This document shows positions 40,690-49,571 of a DNA stretch of 64,000 bases, in pieces (the first letter of the stretch is position 1; every line of letters begins with the position of its first letter). The notes beneath the pieces are model-generated. The model ran no database searches. It was not told where the DNA came from and was given only the letters and a program-made list of their open reading frames with translations. The stretch covers positions 124,001-188,000 of the forward strand of contig NZ_PYGA01000002.1 in NCBI RefSeq assembly GCF_003014485.1, in the 5' to 3' direction. The position numbers and the translations under genes were made by a program. Origin of the DNA: Murinocardiopsis flavida (lineage in GTDB: Bacteria > Actinomycetota > Actinomycetes > Streptosporangiales > Streptosporangiaceae).

Positions 40690-41895
40690 ATGGCCGAGAA
40701 CACCAATCTGCTTGTGATCGGCGGCGGATACGCCGGCGTCATGGCGGCCAATCGACTGACGCAGCGCGACGACGTGACCGTGACCCTGATCAACCCGCGT
40801 GCGACCTTTGTCCATCGCGTCCGCCTGCACCAACTGGTGGGCGGATCCGACGGCGCGGTCGTGGACTACCGGGAGGTCCTGGCCGAGGGCGTCCGGCTGG
40901 TGGTCGACACCGTGGCGCGAATCGACGCGGCCGACCGCAGCGTTGCGCTGGCGTCGGGCGGCACGGTGGGTTACGACTACCTGGTCTACGCGGTGGGCAG
41001 CGGCAGCGCCGACCCGCGTGTGCCCGGAGCGGGCGAGTTCGCTTACCCGATCGCCACCCTGGAGGATGCGGAGCGGCTGCCGCCGGTCCTCGACTCCGCG
41101 CCCATGACGGCCGCGGTGACGGTGGTCGGAGCCGGGCCCACCGGCATCGAGACCGCCGCCGAACTGGCCGAGCAGGGCCGTACCGTCACCCTGGTCTGCG
41201 GCGGCGTGCTCGGCCCGTACCTCCACACCCGGGGCCGGCGTTCGGTGGCCGGGCGGCTTGCGGCACTCGGAGTGACCGTGCTCGACGGCTCCGACGCCAA
41301 GGTGGCGGCGGTGACCCGCGATGCCGTGCGGCTCGCCGACGGCCGCGAGTTGCCGAGCCAGGTGACCATCTGGACCGCCGGCTTCGCAGTGCCGGACCTG
41401 GCCGCGCGCAGCGGGCTGAGCACCGACGCCCTGGGCCGGCTGCTCACTGACGAGACGCTGACGAGCGTGGACGACGACCGCATCATCGCGGCCGGGGACT
41501 CGGCGGCGCCGTCGGGCCTGGCGCTGCGGATGAGCTGCCAGGCCGCGATTCCTCTGGGCGCGCGCGCCGCCGACACGGTGCTCAGCCTGATCGCGGGCGA
41601 GCAGCCCGAGACCCTCAACCAGTCGTTCGGAGCGCAGTGCATCAGCCTGGGCCGACGCACCGGCATCTTCCAGTTCGGCAACCGGTCCGATGTCGCGGTG
41701 TGGTTCCACATCGACGGCCGCCTCGGCGCGAAGATGAAGGAGGTCGTGTGCAACGGCATCGTGAAACACCTGGCCGATGAGACGCACAAGCCCGGCGGAT
41801 ACAGCCTGCACCGCGTGAAAGGAGGCACCGGGCGCCAGGAGGCGCTGGAGGCCAAGCGCGGGAGGGCCCCGGCCACTGCGCAACGGGCCGCCTAG
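40690..41895 (+). CDS. NDH-2-like FAD/NAD(P)-dependent oxidoreductase (paralogue B)
   Basis: A 401-residue flavoprotein from ATG 40690. NLLVIGGGYAGVMAANRLTQ is the FAD motif, VTVVGAGPTGIETAAELAEQ the NAD motif and IIAAGDSAAP the second FAD-binding site. It is collinear with paralogue A at 29430-30620, including LRMSCQAAIPLGARAADTVL. No CxxC and no membrane anchor. Genes for oxidoreductases beside ECF41 sigma factors are the usual target of that sigma group, and the promoter above fits. It probably reduces a quinone or similar acceptor; the substrate is unknown. Confidence 0.87.
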   Translation: MAENTNLLVIGGGYAGVMAANRLTQRDDVTVTLINPRATFVHRVRLHQLVGGSDGAVVDYREVLAEGVRLVVDTVARIDAADRSVALASGGTVGYDYLVYAVGSGSADPRVPGAGEFAYPIATLEDAERLPPVLDSAPMTAAVTVVGAGPTGIETAAELAEQGRTVTLVCGGVLGPYLHTRGRRSVAGRLAALGVTVLDGSDAKVAAVTRDAVRLADGRELPSQVTIWTAGFAVPDLAARSGLSTDALGRLLTDETLTSVDDDRIIAAGDSAAPSGLALRMSCQAAIPLGARAADTVLSLIAGEQPETLNQSFGAQCISLGRRTGIFQFGNRSDVAVWFHIDGRLGAKMKEVVCNGIVKHLADETHKPGGYSLHRVKGGTGRQEALEAKRGRAPATAQRAA

Positions 41896-42191
41896 CCGGG
41901 TGCTCGTGGTCGATCCGGTCCGCTCCGACCGCAACGGATCCGGAGTGCATACCGTGCGGCGACGCCCACACCGCGGGCGCCGCTGCACGCATGCGCTCTT
42001 CAGAGGCTCTTTCCGCCCAGATCATGAACAACTTGGCGTTCCAGAGCCGTTTGCCGGGTGGGGTCCCACTTACGACCGCACCGAACAGGTGGGCCGGACC
42101 GAACAGCCGCCAACGATAGGGACCTTTTCGTGGATGCGCACTTGAAGGCATTCGGCAACCAGGTCCGGCAGCGAACGAGAAAGTTTGAGAT
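41896..42191. other. Leader region of the sigma factor gene
   Basis: About 300 bases with no gene. No TGTCACA-type ECF41 promoter is visible here, so the sigma factor does not look autoregulated. No clear hairpin. The start ATG 42192 follows GAGAAAG-like purine-rich sequence. Confidence 0.4.
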
Positions 42192-43091
42192 ATGAGCGAC
42201 CACGCCGCCGACCCGGCGACCGAGGCCTTCGTCGCCCACCGCAACCTCCTCTTCACCGTCGCCTACGAGATGCTCGGATCGGCGTCCGACGCCGAGGACG
42301 TCCTCCAGGAGACCTGGCTCCGGTGGTTCAAGGTCGAACTGGAGCAGGTGCTCGACCAGCGCGCCTACCTGGTCCGGATCACGACCCGGCAGGCACTCAA
42401 CCGGCTGCGCACCCTAAAGCGCCGCAAGGAGGCCTACGTCGGCTCCTGGCTGCCCGAGCCGCTGCTCACCGCACCTGCCGTGTCCGACGACGTGGAGCTC
42501 GCCGAGAGCGTGTCGATGGCGATGATGCTCGTCCTGGAGACGCTGTCGCCGACCGAGCGCGCCGTCTTCGTCCTGCGCGAGGTCTTCGATATCGGCTACG
42601 ACGAGATCGCCGCCGCCGTCGACAAGAGCCCTGCCGCCGTCCGCCAGATCGCGCACCGCGCCCGTCGGCACGTCGAAGCCCGCCGTCCTCGCCAGGCGGT
42701 CTCCCCGAGCCAGACCCGGATGGCCCTGGAGTCGTTCCAGCGCGCATTCGAAACCGGTGATCTTCAGGGCCTACTCGACGTCCTCGCCCCTGAGGTCGTC
42801 TACATGGGCGACGGCGGCGGCGTCAAGCACGCTGCGGTGCGGCCGGTCATCGGTGCCGACAAGGTGGCCCACCTCTTCGCCGGCATGACCGGTAGGGCCG
42901 GAAACGCGGTCGTAACCCTCGGCCCCACCGTCGTCAACGGCAGCCCGGCACTCCTCGTACACCTGGACGGCGAGATCGACGGCGTCATCGCGATCCATGC
43001 TGAGGACGCCCGCATCACCGGCCTCTACTACGTCCGCAACCCGGAGAAACTGTCCCGTGTCGAATCCGAGACCCCGCTCACCCTGCGATGA
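42192..43091 (+). CDS. ECF41-family RNA polymerase sigma factor (SigJ-like) with SnoaL-like C-terminal domain
   Basis: A 299-residue sigma factor. Region 2 runs from FVAHRNLLFTVAYEMLGS through DAEDVLQETWLRWF; region 4 contains LSPTERAVFVLREVFDIGYD and the HTH EIAAAVDKSPAAVRQIAHRA. Residues about 175-299 form the SnoaL_2 domain with DGGGVK (the ECF41 DGGGK motif) and NPEKL (NPDKL motif), which controls activity in place of an anti-sigma factor. It follows the flavoprotein paralogue B and is expected to read the promoters at 40629 and 30663. Confidence 0.93.
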   Translation: MSDHAADPATEAFVAHRNLLFTVAYEMLGSASDAEDVLQETWLRWFKVELEQVLDQRAYLVRITTRQALNRLRTLKRRKEAYVGSWLPEPLLTAPAVSDDVELAESVSMAMMLVLETLSPTERAVFVLREVFDIGYDEIAAAVDKSPAAVRQIAHRARRHVEARRPRQAVSPSQTRMALESFQRAFETGDLQGLLDVLAPEVVYMGDGGGVKHAAVRPVIGADKVAHLFAGMTGRAGNAVVTLGPTVVNGSPALLVHLDGEIDGVIAIHAEDARITGLYYVRNPEKLSRVESETPLTLR

Positions 43092-43232
43092 AGACCGGCG
43101 GTGGAATCGCCACTTGGAGTCAGGTGCGGCGCTGAACCCCGTACGGTCCACCTCGCGTGTCACGCTCCTCCCCTTGTCCGTGGCCGAGTAGGCGCCGAAC
43201 AGAAGTCCCCGTCCGAACTATCCGGGAGAGTC

Positions 43233-43637
43233 ATGACAAATAGGTTCACCGAGTTGGCAGTTGACTGTCACGATCCGGAGAGGCTCGCGGCCTTCTGGTG
43301 CGAGGTGCTGGGCTTCAAGGTGATCGACCGGAGCGAGGGCAAGGTCGAGATCGGCTCCTGGGTGCCGACCGTCGAGGATGTTCGGGCCCTTCAGATGCCG
43401 CCCACCCTGCTGTTCATCCAGGTGCCCGAGGACAAGACGGTGAAGAACCGCCTTCACCTCGACGTCAGCCCGATCGGCGGCAGCACCGAGGCCGAGGTGA
43501 CCAGACTGCTCGGCCTCGGCGCCACCAAGACGGATGTGGGCCAGGGCTCAGACCGAAACTGGGTCAAGGTGACTCCACCGCGGCGTTCGGGAGCGGACGG
43601 GCGGCGAACACGACGAGATCGCGAGGGCATGTACTGA
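43233..43637 (+). CDS. VOC-family protein with an aberrant C-terminus
   Basis: A 134-residue frame from ATG 43233 (GGGAGAG upstream). The first 110 residues are a normal VOC domain: FTELAVDCHDPERLAAFWCE, VLGFKVIDR, TLLFIQVPEDKTVKNRLHLD. The expected ending (..vm.DPEGNEF) is missing: after DRNWVKVT the sequence becomes PPRRSGADGRRTRRDREG, probably by deletion or frameshift. The metal-binding Glu of the last strand is therefore absent, and function is doubtful. Confidence 0.7.
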   Translation: MTNRFTELAVDCHDPERLAAFWCEVLGFKVIDRSEGKVEIGSWVPTVEDVRALQMPPTLLFIQVPEDKTVKNRLHLDVSPIGGSTEAEVTRLLGLGATKTDVGQGSDRNWVKVTPPRRSGADGRRTRRDREGMY

Positions 43638-43969
43638 CAGGTGTCTGCCTCGGGCAGGCGCTTGCCGCGATGCACGGAAAGCGTAGAAATCACCCGAAAC
43701 CCGGACTTCTCATCCGATGGTTCCCTCCGCCGGCGTCGCGCCCGCGATCCGGGGTCTGAGATGACCGCCGGTCCGGCGGACGGCGGATCCGGGCCGCGGT
43801 TCCATGCCATATCGCCCGCGCCTGGAGTGCGGCACCAGGCGGCGGGACCGCTCCCCCACTCGTCTGCATCAGTCAGCATCTGGCTGAGCATCCACCGGTA
43901 CCAACGCGTACGAACGCGCACAGCGGCCCGGGAGCAGACCGTGGGACCGTCGCGGACTAGGCTCCGCTC
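43638..43969. other. Intergenic region before the penicillin acylase gene
   Basis: About 330 bases with no recognisable gene. The last part (from 43900) is likely to contain the promoter of the acylase; I see no clear operator or terminator. Confidence 0.4.
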
Positions 43970-46723
43970 ATGGCCGCCTCCCCCGTCCGGTGGAAGCGGT
44001 GGGGACTCCGGGTCCTCGCCGCGCTCGCCGTCGTGCTCCTCATCGCCGCAGCCCTCGCCACCTTCACCGTCCGCCAATCATTCCCGCAGGTCAATGGGGA
44101 GATCAAGCTCCCGGGACTGGACAACGAGGCCACCGTCTACCGCGACGCCAACGGCATCCCCCAGATCTACGCCGACACCCCCGGCGACCTCTTCCAGGCC
44201 CAGGGATACGTCCACGCCCAGGACCGGTTCTGGCAGATGGACGTCAACCGGCACACCACAGCGGGGCGGCTCGCGGAGATGTTCGGGCCGGGGCAGGTCG
44301 ACACCGACGCGTGGCTGCGCACGATGGGCTGGCGGCGGGTCGCCGAGCAGGAGTACGACCTGCTCGCCGCGGACACCCAGGCGAACCTGGACTCCTACGC
44401 CGACGGGGTGAACGCCTACCTCAAGGGGAAGGAGGGCGGCGAGGTGAGCCTGGAGTACGCGGTGCTCGGGTTGACGGGGTCGGGGCCCGGGCCCATCGAG
44501 GAGTGGACGGCGGTCGACAGCCTCGCCTGGCTGAAGGCCATGGCCTGGGACCTGCGCGGGAACATGTCCGACGAGATCGACCGCGCCGGCCTGCTGTCGC
44601 GCGGCCTGAGCCGGGAGCAGGTCGAGGAGCTGTACCCGGACTACCCGGAGGACGAGCACGCGCCGATCGTCCCCGGGGGCTCGGTCGAGGACGGGGAGTT
44701 CGTCCCCGGCAGCGCCGCCGACGGTGCCGCCGACGCCCCCGCACCGGACGCGGGCGGTGCGGCCACGGACAGCGGCACGGGCGGCGGCACGAAGGGCCCC
44801 GGCGACCAGGGCGGCACCGCCGATAAGTCCGACGAGGACGGCGAGCCAGACAAGGACGACAAGGCCGACAGGGGCGAACAGGCCGACAAGCACGACAAGG
44901 GCGACGACGCCCGTGCTCCCCTGCCGCCCCGCGCCGCCGGGGCCGCCGTTGGCGCGGTCGGCGAGGGCCTCGCCGACCTGCCCGCCTCCTTGGGCGAGGC
45001 ATCACCCGACCTGGGGTCCAACTCCTGGGTGGTCTCCGGCGAGCACACCGAGAGCGGCGGCCCACTGCTCGCCAACGACCCGCACCTGGGCCCCGCGATT
45101 CCATCGGTCTGGTACCAGACCGGGCTGCACTGCACGACGGTGGACGAGTCCTGCCCCTACGACGTCAGCGGGTACACCTTCCCCGGCCTGCCCGGCGTGG
45201 TGATCGGCCGCAACGCCGACGTCGCGTGGGGGTTCACCAACCTCGGCCCCGATGTCACCGACCTCTACCTGGAGCGCATCGAGGGCGACTCCGCCGTGGT
45301 CGACGGCGAGAAGGAGCCGCTGGAGACGCGCACCGAGACCATCGAGGTCGCGGGCGAGGACCCGGTGGAGATCACGGTGCGCAGCACCCGGCACGGCCCC
45401 CTGATGTCCGACGCCGCGCTCGGCGGCGACCTGCGCAGGTTCGGCGCCAAGGCCAACGTCGACGGAAAGGGTGCGCAGGTAGACACCGCACGGGACGCGC
45501 ACTACGGCGTCTCGCTCGCGTGGACGGCGTTGGAGCCCGGCCGCACCGCCGACGCCGTCTTCCGGCTGAACCGCGCCACCGGCTACGCGGACTTCCGCGC
45601 GGCCGCCCGCACCTTCGAGGTCCCCGCGCAGAACCTGGTCTACGCCGACACCGACGGGTCCATCGCCTACCAGGCGCCGGGCCGGATCCCCGTCCGCGCC
45701 AAGGGCGACGGGCGCTGGCCGGCGCCCGGCTGGGACTCCGACTACGACTGGGACGGCTTCATCCCCTTCAAGGAGCTGCCCGCGGTGCGCGACCCGGAGC
45801 GGGGCTACATCGTCACCGCCAACCAGGCCGCCGTCGGCGCCGACTACCCCCACATGCTCACCTCCGACTGGGACTACGGCTACCGCTCCCAGCGCATCGA
45901 CGACCTCCTCGCGGACGCCATCGCCGACGGCCCCGTGACGGTGGCCGACATGGGCCGCATCCAGATGGACAACGCCAACGCGGGCGCCCGCGCGCTGGTG
46001 CCGCACCTGCTCGACACGCCCGTCGGCGACCGTCTGGGCGGCCGGGTCGCCGAGGCGCGGGACCTCCTCGCCGACTGGGACTTTCGGCAGGACGCCGGGT
46101 CGGCCCCCGCCGCGTTCTACAACGCGACGTGGCGGCACCTGCTGCCGCTGCTCTTCGACGAACTGGGCGAGAACACGAGCATGGACGGGTCGTCGCGGGG
46201 CTTCCTCGTGGTCGCGGGGCTGCTGGAGGACCCCGACTCGCCCTGGTGGGACGGTGCCGAGGCGAGCGGGCCCGACCACGTCCTCGCGCTGGCGATGGAG
46301 CGCGCCGCGGAGGAGCTGGCCGAGGAGCACGGCGGCGACCCCGCCGACTGGCGCTGGGGCGAGTTGCACACGTTCACCCCCACGCACCAGACGCTGGGCA
46401 CGTCGGGGATCGGGCCGGTGGAATGGCTGTTCAACGGCGACACCGTCCCCTCGGCCGGCGGTTCCAGCACCGTCAACGCCACGGGCTGGAAGGTCGACAA
46501 GGGCTACGAGGTGGACTGGGTGCCGTCGATGCGGATGGTGCTGGACCTGGGCGAGCCGGCGGACTCGCGCTGGGTCGACCTCACCGGCGCCTCAGGGCAC
46601 GCGTTCCACCCGGCCTACGGCGACCAGACCGAGCTGTGGCAGCGCGGCGCAACCCTGCCCATGCCCTTCGGCAGGGCGTCGGTGCGCGCCGCCGCCGAGG
46701 ACGAGCTGACCCTGCACCCCTGA
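43970..46723 (+). CDS. Penicillin acylase family (Ntn hydrolase) protein
   Basis: A 917-residue precursor. Residues about 12-33 are an uncleaved-looking signal/anchor helix. The alpha-chain region (YADTPGDLFQAQGYVHAQDR, FWQMD) is followed by a spacer of about 85 residues rich in Asp, Lys, Gly and Glu (about 245-335), then LGSNSWVVSGEHTESGGPLL, where Ser350 (SNSW) should become the N-terminal nucleophile of the beta chain after self-cleavage. NDPHLGPAIPSVWYQ and the later FNGDTVPSAGGSSTVNA are also typical. It hydrolyses amides outside the membrane, such as acyl-homoserine lactones, beta-lactams or lipopeptide acyl groups; which cannot be told. Confidence 0.92.
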   Translation: MAASPVRWKRWGLRVLAALAVVLLIAAALATFTVRQSFPQVNGEIKLPGLDNEATVYRDANGIPQIYADTPGDLFQAQGYVHAQDRFWQMDVNRHTTAGRLAEMFGPGQVDTDAWLRTMGWRRVAEQEYDLLAADTQANLDSYADGVNAYLKGKEGGEVSLEYAVLGLTGSGPGPIEEWTAVDSLAWLKAMAWDLRGNMSDEIDRAGLLSRGLSREQVEELYPDYPEDEHAPIVPGGSVEDGEFVPGSAADGAADAPAPDAGGAATDSGTGGGTKGPGDQGGTADKSDEDGEPDKDDKADRGEQADKHDKGDDARAPLPPRAAGAAVGAVGEGLADLPASLGEASPDLGSNSWVVSGEHTESGGPLLANDPHLGPAIPSVWYQTGLHCTTVDESCPYDVSGYTFPGLPGVVIGRNADVAWGFTNLGPDVTDLYLERIEGDSAVVDGEKEPLETRTETIEVAGEDPVEITVRSTRHGPLMSDAALGGDLRRFGAKANVDGKGAQVDTARDAHYGVSLAWTALEPGRTADAVFRLNRATGYADFRAAARTFEVPAQNLVYADTDGSIAYQAPGRIPVRAKGDGRWPAPGWDSDYDWDGFIPFKELPAVRDPERGYIVTANQAAVGADYPHMLTSDWDYGYRSQRIDDLLADAIADGPVTVADMGRIQMDNANAGARALVPHLLDTPVGDRLGGRVAEARDLLADWDFRQDAGSAPAAFYNATWRHLLPLLFDELGENTSMDGSSRGFLVVAGLLEDPDSPWWDGAEASGPDHVLALAMERAAEELAEEHGGDPADWRWGELHTFTPTHQTLGTSGIGPVEWLFNGDTVPSAGGSSTVNATGWKVDKGYEVDWVPSMRMVLDLGEPADSRWVDLTGASGHAFHPAYGDQTELWQRGATLPMPFGRASVRAAAEDELTLHP

Positions 46724-46865
46724 TCAGCGCCCCTGCCGACACGCGGGGCCGGACGCAGTGGGAGACTCCTGCGTGGCCGCGCACCAGCACGCGTTCGGGG
46801 CCATGCGGAACGCCGCGCCGCCTCCGCACGTCGGTAGAAGCGACACCGTGAAGGGAGCGGCTCGC

Positions 46866-47201
46866 GTGACCATTGTCGAGTTCCTCAATGCGCGCCTGGT
46901 CGAGGACGAGCAGAGCGCGCAGTGGGCGTTGTCGGCGACGGCGACGCCGGCCCGGTTGGCCAGCGAGATCCTGGCCAAGCGCCGGGTCATCGAGGGCTAC
47001 AACGCGGCGTACCGCGAATGCACCCGTGCGCTGGAGGAGGCGGCGCGCGTGGCGGGCCGCCGCAGGGGCGCCGAGCACGCCGCGCAGCCGCCCGTGACCG
47101 ACGGCCCGCTCTCGGCGCTGTGGGCGTGGCGCGAGGCCCTCAAGCACATCGCGGCGGTGTACAGGGACCACCCCGACTACGACAGCGCCTGGCGCGCCTG
47201 A
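46866..47201 (+). CDS. DUF6221-family small protein
   Basis: A 111-residue protein from GTG 46866, preceded by AAGGGA. It opens TIVEFLNARLVEDEQSAQWA, as DUF6221 proteins do (an actinobacterial family of unknown role, often next to regulatory genes), and ends with helix ALKHIAAVYRDHPDYDSAWR. Helical and soluble, no motif suggesting an enzyme. Confidence 0.75.
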   Translation: MTIVEFLNARLVEDEQSAQWALSATATPARLASEILAKRRVIEGYNAAYRECTRALEEAARVAGRRRGAEHAAQPPVTDGPLSALWAWREALKHIAAVYRDHPDYDSAWRA

Positions 47202-47375
47202 CCGGCCGCCGGGGTACCGGCCCGGACTCCGGCCGAGAGGACGTGCCACGGCGGTCGCGGGCCCCGCTGCGCGATCACCGCGAAGCGGCGCAATGGGTGC
47301 GTGCGCAGCGGCCTCGCAGCCCCGCCCTGTCCCTTATGGGCCACAGTGAGCCGCTCCCGGCCCCGCCGCGCGGGG

Positions 47376-48131
47376 TCACGACGAGGACTTCGCGATGCTC
47401 CAGCCGCCGTCGACCGGGATGCTCGCCCCCGTGACATAGGAGGCCCCCTCCGAGGCGAGGAACGCGATCACCTCGGCGACCTCCTCCGGCCGGCCGAATC
47501 GCGCCGCTGCCGTCTGCGCGGCGCTCAGCTCCCGGTCGCGCTCGCTCACCTCGGCCCATGCCGCGGTCTCGATGGGGCCGGGCAGGACGCAGTTGACGCG
47601 GATCCGCGGCCCGTACTCCACGGCGAGCTGGCGGGTGAGCGCGGTCAGCCCGCCCTTGGTGGCGGCGTAGGCGGGGCGGCCGGGCAGCCCGAAGTTCGCG
47701 TGCACCGAGGACGTGAAGACGATGCTGCCCCGCTGCCCTTGGAGGTCGGCCAGGCACGCCTTGACGCCGAGGAAGGCCCCGGTGAGGTTGACGCCGAGCT
47801 GCCGGTTCCAGGAGTCCAGGCTCATCTGCCCCGCCGGGGCGATGTCGACCGTGTAGGCGTTGCCGACCAGCACGGCGATCGGCCCGAACTCGTCGTTGGC
47901 GCGCGCGGCGGCCCGCTCCCAGGTCGCCTCCTGGGCGACGTCGCCGCGCACGGCCAGCGCGCGGCCGCCGTGTGCGCGGATGTCCTCGGCGACGGCATCG
48001 AGCCCCTGCGCGACGTCGATCAGCACCACCGGGGTGCCGTCGGCGGCGAGCCTGCGGGCGGTCGCCGCGCCGATCCCCGCAGCGGCACCCGTGACGATCG
48101 CGGCCCCTGCGGCCCGGCCCTCGTCGTCCAT
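47376..48131 (-). CDS. Short-chain dehydrogenase/reductase
   Basis: A 251-residue classical SDR starting at ATG 48131 behind GGAGGG. AAIVTGAAAGIGAATARRLA is the cofactor motif (TGxxxGIG); an Asp after the second strand (VVLIDVA) favours NAD; the catalytic set is S (FTSSVHAN) and YAATK; the ending IAFLASEGASYVTGASIPVD with GG is canonical. It lies downstream of the LacI regulator gene on the same strand and may belong to sugar or sugar-acid oxidation linked to the GH2/ABC locus. Confidence 0.9.
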   Translation of the reverse strand: MDDEGRAAGAAIVTGAAAGIGAATARRLAADGTPVVLIDVAQGLDAVAEDIRAHGGRALAVRGDVAQEATWERAAARANDEFGPIAVLVGNAYTVDIAPAGQMSLDSWNRQLGVNLTGAFLGVKACLADLQGQRGSIVFTSSVHANFGLPGRPAYAATKGGLTALTRQLAVEYGPRIRVNCVLPGPIETAAWAEVSERDRELSAAQTAAARFGRPEEVAEVIAFLASEGASYVTGASIPVDGGWSIAKSSS

Positions 48132-48320
48132 CGGCCCTCCCTGCTCCTCGTTCGGCGGCGCGACACAGTTGGCGTGGCGGCCCCCGGAGTGCCCGCCGGG
48201 CCACCCCGGCCCGGCGGCGCCGACGGCCGTTGCGGCGGCAGCATACCCGCGCCCCTGCGGCCGCCCCGCAGCCGGTGCGGGGCACCGCCGCCGCACGCGG
48301 CGGACGCCGGGCGGCCCGAA

Positions 48321-49343
48321 TCAGCCGCCCGTGCTCTCGCGGGCGACCAGGGTGTGGCCCACCAGGACCTCGCGCGGTTCGGCCGGCGGGACCTCGCCGC
48401 TCTCGATGCGTTCGAGCAGCAGGGCGACGGCCCGCCCCGCGAGCGCGTCCTTGTCGGGGGCGATGGTGCTCAGCGTGGGGATGCTGTAGTGGCCGGCGTC
48501 GACGTCGTCGAAGCCGAGCACCGCGATGTCGCCGGGCGCCCGCAGGCCGGCCTCGTGGACGGCGCGCAGCGCGCCGAGCGCCAGGTGGTCGTTGAAGCAG
48601 AGCAGGCCGTCGGGCGGTTCGGCGCGGCCGTCGAGCAGCTCGCGGGTGAGGGCCAGGCCGTCGCTGCCGTAGAACGCGCGCGCCGGGCGGATCAGCTCGT
48701 GCCGCACCGGGAGCCCGGCGGCCTCGATCTCCGCGCAGTAGCCGCGTGTCCGCAGGTGGGATGTTCCGAGGGGTTCGTCGGTGTTGCCGCCGATCGCGGC
48801 GATGCGGCGGCAGCCGAGGTCGAGCAGGTGGCGGGTCGCCTCGCGGGCCGCGGCGATGTTGTCGATGGCGACGTGGTCGTGCAGGCCGGGGACGGTGCGC
48901 TCGCCGAGCAGCACGACGGGTTGCCGGGCGGAGTGCCTGCGCAGGTCGTCGGGGGTGGTCGCCAGCGGGCTGAAGATGAGGCCGTCGGCGAAGTCGGCGT
49001 CGAATCCGGCGAGGGCGGCGAGCTCGCGCTCGCGCCGCGCCTCGGTCTGGTGGATGAGCACGGTGTGTCCGCGGTCCTCGGCCTTCTTGATGATGAGCTG
49101 GGCGATGAGCGCGAAGTACTCCTGGTCGAGCTCCGGGACGGCCAGCGCGATGATGCCGGAGCGGCCGCGCCGCAGGTGGCGGCCCGCGAGGTTGACGCGG
49201 TAGCCGAGTTCGCCGATGGCGGCCTCGACCGCCGCCCTGGTGTGCGCCGTGACGTGCGGATAGTCGTTGAGGACGTTGGAGACGGTCTTCTCCGATACCC
49301 CTGCCAGCCGTGCGACGTCCTTGATCCGCGGCCTACTCGCCAA
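48321..49343 (-). CDS. LacI-family regulator of the GH2/ABC sugar locus
   Basis: A 340-residue LacI protein. The HTH IKDVARLAGVSEKTVSNVLN and hinge helix LAGRHLRRGRSG are followed by a full ligand domain ending LVGHTLVARESTGG. The start is TTG 49343 with GAGGAGG 6 bases upstream. The gene is divergent from the GH2 gene; the 16-base palindrome at 49468 and its copy at 51459 are its probable operators, released by the sugar product of the glycosidase. Confidence 0.92.
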   Translation of the reverse strand: MASRPRIKDVARLAGVSEKTVSNVLNDYPHVTAHTRAAVEAAIGELGYRVNLAGRHLRRGRSGIIALAVPELDQEYFALIAQLIIKKAEDRGHTVLIHQTEARRERELAALAGFDADFADGLIFSPLATTPDDLRRHSARQPVVLLGERTVPGLHDHVAIDNIAAAREATRHLLDLGCRRIAAIGGNTDEPLGTSHLRTRGYCAEIEAAGLPVRHELIRPARAFYGSDGLALTRELLDGRAEPPDGLLCFNDHLALGALRAVHEAGLRAPGDIAVLGFDDVDAGHYSIPTLSTIAPDKDALAGRAVALLLERIESGEVPPAEPREVLVGHTLVARESTGG

Positions 49344-49467
49344 ACTGCGCCTCCTCAGCCAGCGTCAGTCTAGGTCGTGTTCCGGCAGCCCTTCCCCATC
49401 GCGCCCCGGGCCCGGGAGCGTGGGTGCGCGCGGTCGGCCGGGCCGCGCCGGTGTCCCCGAAACCGTC

Positions 49468-49483
49468 TTTACATCGATGTAAA
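49468..49483. promoter_or_regulatory. LacI-type operator upstream of GH2
   Basis: TTTACATCGATGTAAA is a perfect 16-base palindrome with the central CG of LacI-family operators. It sits between the divergent lacI-type and GH2 genes, about 88 bases before the GH2 start, and is repeated before the ABC genes. Confidence 0.85.
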
Positions 49484-49571
49484 TCCGTGTTGCGATAAGG
49501 ACGGCGCGGCTCCGGTGCACCGGGGCCGCGCGACTGCCGTCATCCCTTCCCACGCACGCAGGAGTCGCCCT

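Noticed and set aside
41642-42256. 204-codon minus-strand frame between flavoprotein B and the sigma factor
   Set aside because: Composition lacks the codon bias of neighbouring genes, it overlaps both real genes antisense, and no motif is visible.
43158-43182. TGTCACG upstream of the VOC gene as a third ECF41 promoter
   Set aside because: At the required 16-base spacing the -10 reads TGGC, two changes from CGTC, and the -35 also deviates; not better than chance in this GC content.
48170-48320. Candidate terminator or CRISPR-like short repeats between LacI and SDR genes
   Set aside because: Only imperfect GC-rich repeats are present, with no regular spacing or strong stem.
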